From contig DLKG01000084.1 of NCBI GenBank assembly GCA_002490315.1, positions 1 to 27,506 on the forward strand: a stretch of 27,506 nt of DNA. The letters are read 5' to 3'. Source of the stretch: Prevotella sp. UBA7594. GTDB taxonomy: Bacteria; Bacteroidota; Bacteroidia; Bacteroidales; Bacteroidaceae. Positions 23,783 to 27,506 of the stretch are shown here, one piece after another. The first letter of the stretch is position 1; each line of letters starts with the position of its first letter. Position numbers and translations under genes: made by a program. Below the pieces are notes generated by a model. The model ran no database searches and was not told where the DNA came from. It saw only the letters and a program-made list of their open reading frames with translations.

Positions 23783-24406
23783 TTATCTGAACGGCTTGTA
23801 GTGAACCTCGTCTGCCATGGCGAGCATTTCCCTATCGCCGCGGCTGTCGCCAAACGCCACTATCTCGTAGCTGTCGCGATTTTCCACGACATCTGGGAGG
23901 AGGGCATTGATGCGGTTCACCTTCTCCGCACCGTAGCAGTTGGGCGTGAGGAAGCGGCCCGTGAGTTTTCCGTCGGCGCCTGCCTCCACCTGCGTGCCCA
24001 GCACGTGGAACTCGGAGTCGCTCTCGCTCTTGAGCGTCGTGAAGAACGGGCTAACCCAATTGTCGATGCTCGCACTGACTATGAGCACCTCGTAGCCCTC
24101 GGCGAAGACGTCGCGCAGACAGTCGAGCGCGGCGGGACGCATCAGATGGCTACTGGAGGCGGCGAAGCGTCGGCAGAGGGCGTCGAAGTCGGCGAGGGGC
24201 ATGCCACGGAAGTACCATGCGAAGAGACGCTGTTTGGCGCGGTAGTTGGGATAAAGGCGAAGCTTCATCAGCAGCAGTAGCGGACTGAACAAGGCGAAGC
24301 CCATCAGAAAGCGCCATGTGCCGCAGGCGTAGCGTATGAAGCAAAGCAGCGTGTCGTGCGATGTCAGCGTGCCGTCGAAATCAAACAAATAAAGTTTCTT
24401 TCTCAT
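23783..24406 (-). CDS. HAD-IB family phosphatase
   Basis: A 207-residue haloacid-dehalogenase phosphatase of the IB (phosphoserine-phosphatase-like) subgroup. Motif I is FDFDGTLT with D9 (nucleophile) and D11; an alpha-helical cap lies between motifs I and II, including a hydrophobic stretch near 34-50. Motif II is the serine in VSASIDN (S111), motif III is K162, and motif IV is GDSRGD (186-191). There is no signal peptide, so it acts in the cytoplasm. It follows the UbiA-type phosphoribosyltransferase gene by 94 bp and precedes GtrA. From that context the likely substrate is the 5-phosphate of polyprenyl-phosphoryl-5-phosphoribose, a step handled by a different, PAP2-type phosphatase in mycobacteria. 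HAD family certain; substrate inferred. Confidence 0.9.
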   Translation of the reverse strand: MRKKLYLFDFDGTLTSHDTLLCFIRYACGTWRFLMGFALFSPLLLLMKLRLYPNYRAKQRLFAWYFRGMPLADFDALCRRFAASSSHLMRPAALDCLRDVFAEGYEVLIVSASIDNWVSPFFTTLKSESDSEFHVLGTQVEAGADGKLTGRFLTPNCYGAEKVNRINALLPDVVENRDSYEIVAFGDSRGDREMLAMADEVHYKPFR

Positions 24407-24500
24407 TTATTTATTATATTGAAGTTCCCGGATTTATGGAATTTAAATATGTACTGTCTCCTTATTCAATTTTCCGGCAGATGCCCTGCCCCCATTACAA

Positions 24501-25385
24501 TTACACGATATAAATCATCAGAAGGAAGGACAACAGCCACGCCACGACGATTACCTGCGAGAAGTGGTCGCGCAGGATGATTTTCGTAGGGTCGCCACTC
24601 TTCTGGTCGACAACGGCTATCTGGATGTAGCGCAGCAGTCCGAGGAGCACGAAGACGAAGGTGAGATAGAGATAGGGCGTCTGGAAACGCTCCACCACCT
24701 CCGGCGACACGCAGTACATGATGTAGCAGACGAGCGTCACGGAAGCCGTGATGGTTATGGCCTGATTGATGAACGTGAGATTGTAGCGCACGGTGTTCTT
24801 GCGTGGCGCCTCCCCCGTCTCGTTCATGCGCAGCACGTCGTCGCGGCGCTTGGCAAACGACATGAAGAGCGTGAGCAGGAAGGTCATGATGACAATCCAG
24901 TTGCTCAGCGCCAACTCGCAGGCGAAGCCTCCGGCAAGGATGCGCAGCACGAAGCCGAACGCCACTATGCAGACGTCGAGAATGGCATATTGCTTGAGCT
25001 TGGAACAATAGGCGAGGTTGAGAACGTAATAGAACACCACCACTGCCATCACCGAGCTCATCACTTCCGGGGGCAACAGCAGCATAACCACAATGCCGAG
25101 CACGAACATCAGAGCCATGAGGATGTAGGCTGTGCGTATGGAGAGTGCGCCCGATGCCACGGGACGGTGGCATTTAACGGGATGGTGGCGGTCGGCGTCG
25201 ACGTCGACGATGTCGTTGTAGCAATAGATGGACGATGCCACGAAGCTGAACGCCACGAAGGTGAGCACGGCAAGCCATACGGAACGGAGCTCAAAAAGCT
25301 CTCCGCCGAAGAACATCGGTACAAAAACGAAGAAATTCTTTATCCACTGCTTGGGACGCGTGAGACGCAATATATTCTTTATCAT
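24501..25385 (-). CDS. UbiA-type decaprenyl-phosphate phosphoribosyltransferase-like enzyme
   Basis: A 294-residue UbiA-superfamily integral membrane prenyltransferase with about eight or nine helices. It opens LRLTRPKQWIKNFFVFVPMFFGG (7-29), typical of the decaprenyl-phosphate phosphoribosyltransferase branch. The first Asp-rich motif is N57-D58-x-x-D61-x-x-x-D65-R66 followed by HP and RPVASG. This resembles mycobacterial Rv3806c, which moves 5-phosphoribose from PRPP to decaprenyl phosphate; quinone-type UbiA enzymes lack the RPxQWxKN start. A second acidic site, KRRDD (179-183), lies later. Its start overlaps the stop of the upstream acyltransferase as ATGA, so the two are translationally coupled. 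HAD and GtrA genes follow. The branch assignment is from memory of the motif; the polyprenyl chain length is unknown. Confidence 0.87.
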   Translation of the reverse strand: MIKNILRLTRPKQWIKNFFVFVPMFFGGELFELRSVWLAVLTFVAFSFVASSIYCYNDIVDVDADRHHPVKCHRPVASGALSIRTAYILMALMFVLGIVVMLLLPPEVMSSVMAVVVFYYVLNLAYCSKLKQYAILDVCIVAFGFVLRILAGGFACELALSNWIVIMTFLLTLFMSFAKRRDDVLRMNETGEAPRKNTVRYNLTFINQAITITASVTLVCYIMYCVSPEVVERFQTPYLYLTFVFVLLGLLRYIQIAVVDQKSGDPTKIILRDHFSQVIVVAWLLSFLLMIYIV

Positions 25386-26377
25386 AATGTCTTGATTTTA
25401 AATTTCAGAACTCGCTGCAACACCCATGCCAGGGGCAGCGTTATCACCACCGTCACGAGGAACGTCGGCCAATAACCCAGATGGTACGGCTCCACATGCA
25501 CGAGCACGAAGTGTATATGGATGAGATAGGCTTCGAGGCTGAGGGCGCCTACGAAGGCGAAGGCGCGGTTGACCCACTGCGGCGTGCGGCGGAAGATGCG
25601 GTTGAGTACGAGCACGGAGCATACGGTGAAGGGAATGTAGAGCATACGCTCCACGAAGAGGGGGAATGTGCCGTGGCGCTCCTGCTCAAGGTAGAGGCAC
25701 GTGCCGAAGGTCATGAGAAACGTCAGCAACAGGAGCCACACGGCGTCGCCCGGCAGCTTGCGCTTCGTGCGCACCATCTCGCCGGCGTTGATGCCGATGA
25801 AGAATATCGGGACGCGGCTCCAGAATATCTCAAGATGACCTACGGCGTAATGGATGGGCAACACCCACTCCACCATGACGCACCACACCACCATCAGCAG
25901 CGGCAGCCAGCGGTAGACGGGATGTCTTTCGATGAGCCGCATGTACCATGGTGCGACGACGTAGAGCATCATTATTGCCGGGACGTACCAGAATGTCAGC
26001 TCGTCGTGGAGCCAGAAGTCCCAGTTGACGGTGATGTCGCCAATGAGGTCGGGGATGCTCCTCGAGAAGCGGCGCGCGCCGAGATAGTCGGGCAGGTAGA
26101 ACGCCGTGGCGCAGACGAGCCATGTGGGGAGTATGCGCAGCAGGCGGCGCCGATAGAAATGGCGCACGTCGGGCGTCTTGCTCCAGGAGAACCACAGCCC
26201 CACCCCACTGAGAAAGAGGAAGATGTCCACGCCCACATTGCCGCAGCGCCGAAGCCCATAGAAGGCGTCGCTGCGGTCGAGCGCCACGTGGAAAAGGATG
26301 ACGAAGAGCATCGCGGCTCCCATCTGCTCCGCACGGTAGCGCGAGATGTTTGACAATTCTATATCCGGAATACGCAT
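25382..26377 (-). CDS. Acyltransferase family 3 membrane protein
   Basis: A 331-residue integral membrane acyltransferase of the Acyl_transf_3 (OafA/YrhL-like) family. These proteins typically move acetyl or other acyl groups across the inner membrane onto surface sugars. Seen: the family histidine H30 in VILFHVAL, then GNVGVDIFLFLSGVGLWFSW, FYRRRLLRILPTWL (basic loop), and about ten hydrophobic segments. The N-terminus is short and there is no fused SGNH domain. It lies 17 bp after the previous acyltransferase and overlaps the UbiA start by 4 bp (ATGA), which fixes it in the same operon. The two acyltransferases are clearly diverged, so they are not a recent duplication. The acceptor is not known; the polyprenyl-sugar or its glycan is the contextual guess. 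Confidence 0.88.
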   Translation of the reverse strand: MRIPDIELSNISRYRAEQMGAAMLFVILFHVALDRSDAFYGLRRCGNVGVDIFLFLSGVGLWFSWSKTPDVRHFYRRRLLRILPTWLVCATAFYLPDYLGARRFSRSIPDLIGDITVNWDFWLHDELTFWYVPAIMMLYVVAPWYMRLIERHPVYRWLPLLMVVWCVMVEWVLPIHYAVGHLEIFWSRVPIFFIGINAGEMVRTKRKLPGDAVWLLLLTFLMTFGTCLYLEQERHGTFPLFVERMLYIPFTVCSVLVLNRIFRRTPQWVNRAFAFVGALSLEAYLIHIHFVLVHVEPYHLGYWPTFLVTVVITLPLAWVLQRVLKFKIKTL

Positions 26378-26394
26378 TTCTTTTGATTTTTCTT

Positions 26395-27435
26395 TTATTT
26401 TTCGGAGCGCAGTTTTGAGAAGTTATGATAGAACCACGCGAGGGCTATGGAGGCTATGACGTAGAGGAGCAGTCCCGTGTAGACGTCGCCGTGGCGCGAG
26501 ATGGGGATGAATATCTTGCGCGTGACGGGATGGAGCACAAAGAGGGCTGCCGAGATGCCGCCCACCCATGCCAGCCACTGATTGGCTCTTGCGGGCATGA
26601 GCTTGGCAAAGCCCACTGCCGCCGAGCAGACGAAGAGCGGCGCCCAGAGCCATAGCTGGAAGTTGAAGCTGAAGAAGAAGACGAGCACTACGCTCACTAT
26701 CGTCTCCGTCAGCCAGAAGGCGTGGCTCATCTCCTTGCCGCGGCGCGCGTAGAGGAGTCCGGCACAGAAGGGCAGCACGCCGCCCATGAAATTGTAGCGC
26801 ACGCGGTTGAGCGTGTCGCCCTCGGGGTCGCAGAACGCCTGCATAGCCCAGCAAGCAACGACAAGGAGGATAGCGAAGATGTCGCCGCGGCGCCAGAGCA
26901 GCAGCCTATAGACAATGTAGAGCTGCATCATGAGGCCGAAGAACCAGTAGGGACCGGGCCATATCACATGATCGGGGTCGGGCAGAATGTTGTTGAACAT
27001 GAAAAGTTGCCCGAGGATGTCTATCACCTGGTACTTGTGAGCGCCGGGCGTCATGGCGTCAACCATCGTGAAGATGACGAATCCTACAATCATCATCTTG
27101 AAGAGCTTCGTGTAGTGATGGGAGAGAAACGGCACAACGCCTATTCTCGACTGGGGCGGGTTGCCTCCTCCGCGCTTCTCGTATTTCATCACGAGGCCAT
27201 AGGCGGAGAGGAAGAGGAACACAGGCACTCCGTAGTGGCCGAAGAACGACAGCAGATGGACGGGCAGGTTCCAGTCGGGCGACATGAGTGCCTGTATGAG
27301 CTGGCTGCTCTTGCTGATGGTGAACGTGTACTCATTCTCCTTGACGGCAAAGCCGAGCCAATGGCAATAGTTGTGGAGGAAGATTCCTATTATGGCGAGT
27401 CCGCGCAAAGCGGAACATTCTGTACGGGTGAGCAT
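26395..27435 (-). CDS. Acyltransferase family 3 membrane protein (first of tandem pair)
   Basis: A 346-residue multi-pass protein of the Acyl_transf_3 family. It begins RTECSALRGLAIIGIFLHNYCHW (H21 as the family histidine) and continues with HYGVPVFLFLSAYGLVMKYE, a cytoplasmic basic stretch (SHHYTKLFK) and about nine further helices, ending YHNFSKLRSEK. It is the first gene of the five-gene minus-strand series and is followed after 17 bp by a second acyltransferase. The start ATG at 27435 is 8 bp from a heptanucleotide repeat that runs to the window edge, so its promoter is in or beyond the repeat and cannot be assigned. Function as an O-acyltransferase on a surface glycan is inferred. Confidence 0.88.
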   Translation of the reverse strand: MLTRTECSALRGLAIIGIFLHNYCHWLGFAVKENEYTFTISKSSQLIQALMSPDWNLPVHLLSFFGHYGVPVFLFLSAYGLVMKYEKRGGGNPPQSRIGVVPFLSHHYTKLFKMMIVGFVIFTMVDAMTPGAHKYQVIDILGQLFMFNNILPDPDHVIWPGPYWFFGLMMQLYIVYRLLLWRRGDIFAILLVVACWAMQAFCDPEGDTLNRVRYNFMGGVLPFCAGLLYARRGKEMSHAFWLTETIVSVVLVFFFSFNFQLWLWAPLFVCSAAVGFAKLMPARANQWLAWVGGISAALFVLHPVTRKIFIPISRHGDVYTGLLLYVIASIALAWFYHNFSKLRSEK

Positions 27436-27443
27436 ATTTTTGA

Positions 27444-27506
27444 GTTTTGAGTTACGAGTTTTGAGTTACGAGTTACGAGTTACGAGTTACGAATTACGAG
27501 TTACGA
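27444..27506. repeat. Heptanucleotide tandem repeat upstream of the acyltransferase operon
   Basis: Nine 7-bp units of gttacga or close variants (gttttga, attacga) run from 27444 to the window end and may continue. They lie directly upstream of the ATG at 27435. Copy number could vary by slippage and alter promoter or leader spacing. There are no spacers, so this is not a CRISPR array. Confidence 0.95.

Noticed and set aside
24564..25475. A 303-codon plus-strand frame opposite UbiA
   Set aside because: It is a shadow of the membrane enzyme, rich in His/Glu as expected from the complement of hydrophobic codons.
25481..26353. A 290-codon plus-strand frame opposite an acyltransferase gene
   Set aside because: Same reason: a His/Glu/Ala-rich complement of a membrane protein gene, with no recognisable domain.
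27444..27506. Possible CRISPR array
   Set aside because: The units are 7 bp and contiguous, with no spacers and no cas genes.

Overview
The window looks like chromosome of a Bacteroidota bacterium, most likely a Prevotella-type member of the Bacteroidales. Several gene starts are preceded by TTTG-N18-21-TAnnTTTG promoters, the form used by the Bacteroidota primary sigma factor. Three exported proteins share a C-terminal tail of the Bacteroidota sorting-domain type (Y-x-x-x-G-x-R ... I-x-N ... K). A short 'LLAGSG' peptide, an Rpn-family PD-(D/E)XK protein and a TPR/HTH regulator fit the same group. All identifications come from reading the sequence. No database search was run, and no tRNA, rRNA, CRISPR array, insertion sequence or prophage was seen.

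Layout. (1) 1-1834, minus strand: threonine ammonia-lyase followed by RidA, the enzyme that clears the reactive enamine/imine the lyase releases, ending at a strong terminator. (2) 1835-2907: an Rpn/PD-(D/E)XK transposase-family protein with a slippage-prone linker repeat, next to a REP-like inverted repeat. (3) 2908-6168: a secreted GH95 alpha-L-fucosidase with an N-terminal lectin-like domain, behind its own promoter. (4) 6169-8703: a multi-pass membrane protein and a GT4 glycosyltransferase in one unit. (5) 8719-10261: a secreted BspA-like protein followed by a small 'LLAGSG' peptide gene. (6) 10364-21052: one 10.7-kb gene for a 3562-residue surface protein with GLUG-like, Fn3-like, three LamG-like, Ig-like and three repeated C-terminal modules. 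(7) 21053-21372: an AT-rich divergent control region. (8) 21373-23385, plus strand: a membrane-anchored TPR/coiled-coil/HTH regulator, the only plus-strand gene. (9) 23345-27435, minus strand: two acyltransferase-3 proteins, a UbiA-type prenyltransferase of the decaprenyl-phosphate phosphoribosyltransferase class, an HAD-IB phosphatase and a GtrA protein. A heptanucleotide repeat lies just upstream and runs to the window edge.

How the parts work together. IlvA and RidA form a metabolic pair. The last five genes look like a pathway that puts a phosphoribose-derived sugar on a polyprenyl phosphate (UbiA), dephosphorylates it (HAD), moves it or assists its movement across the membrane (GtrA), and perhaps acylates the product (two acyltransferases). 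This is the most interesting system-level inference here. The giant surface protein and the divergent membrane regulator are a second candidate pair: a sensor that could read the periplasm and control a large adhesin-like protein. The GH95 enzyme is not in a SusC/SusD locus within this window.
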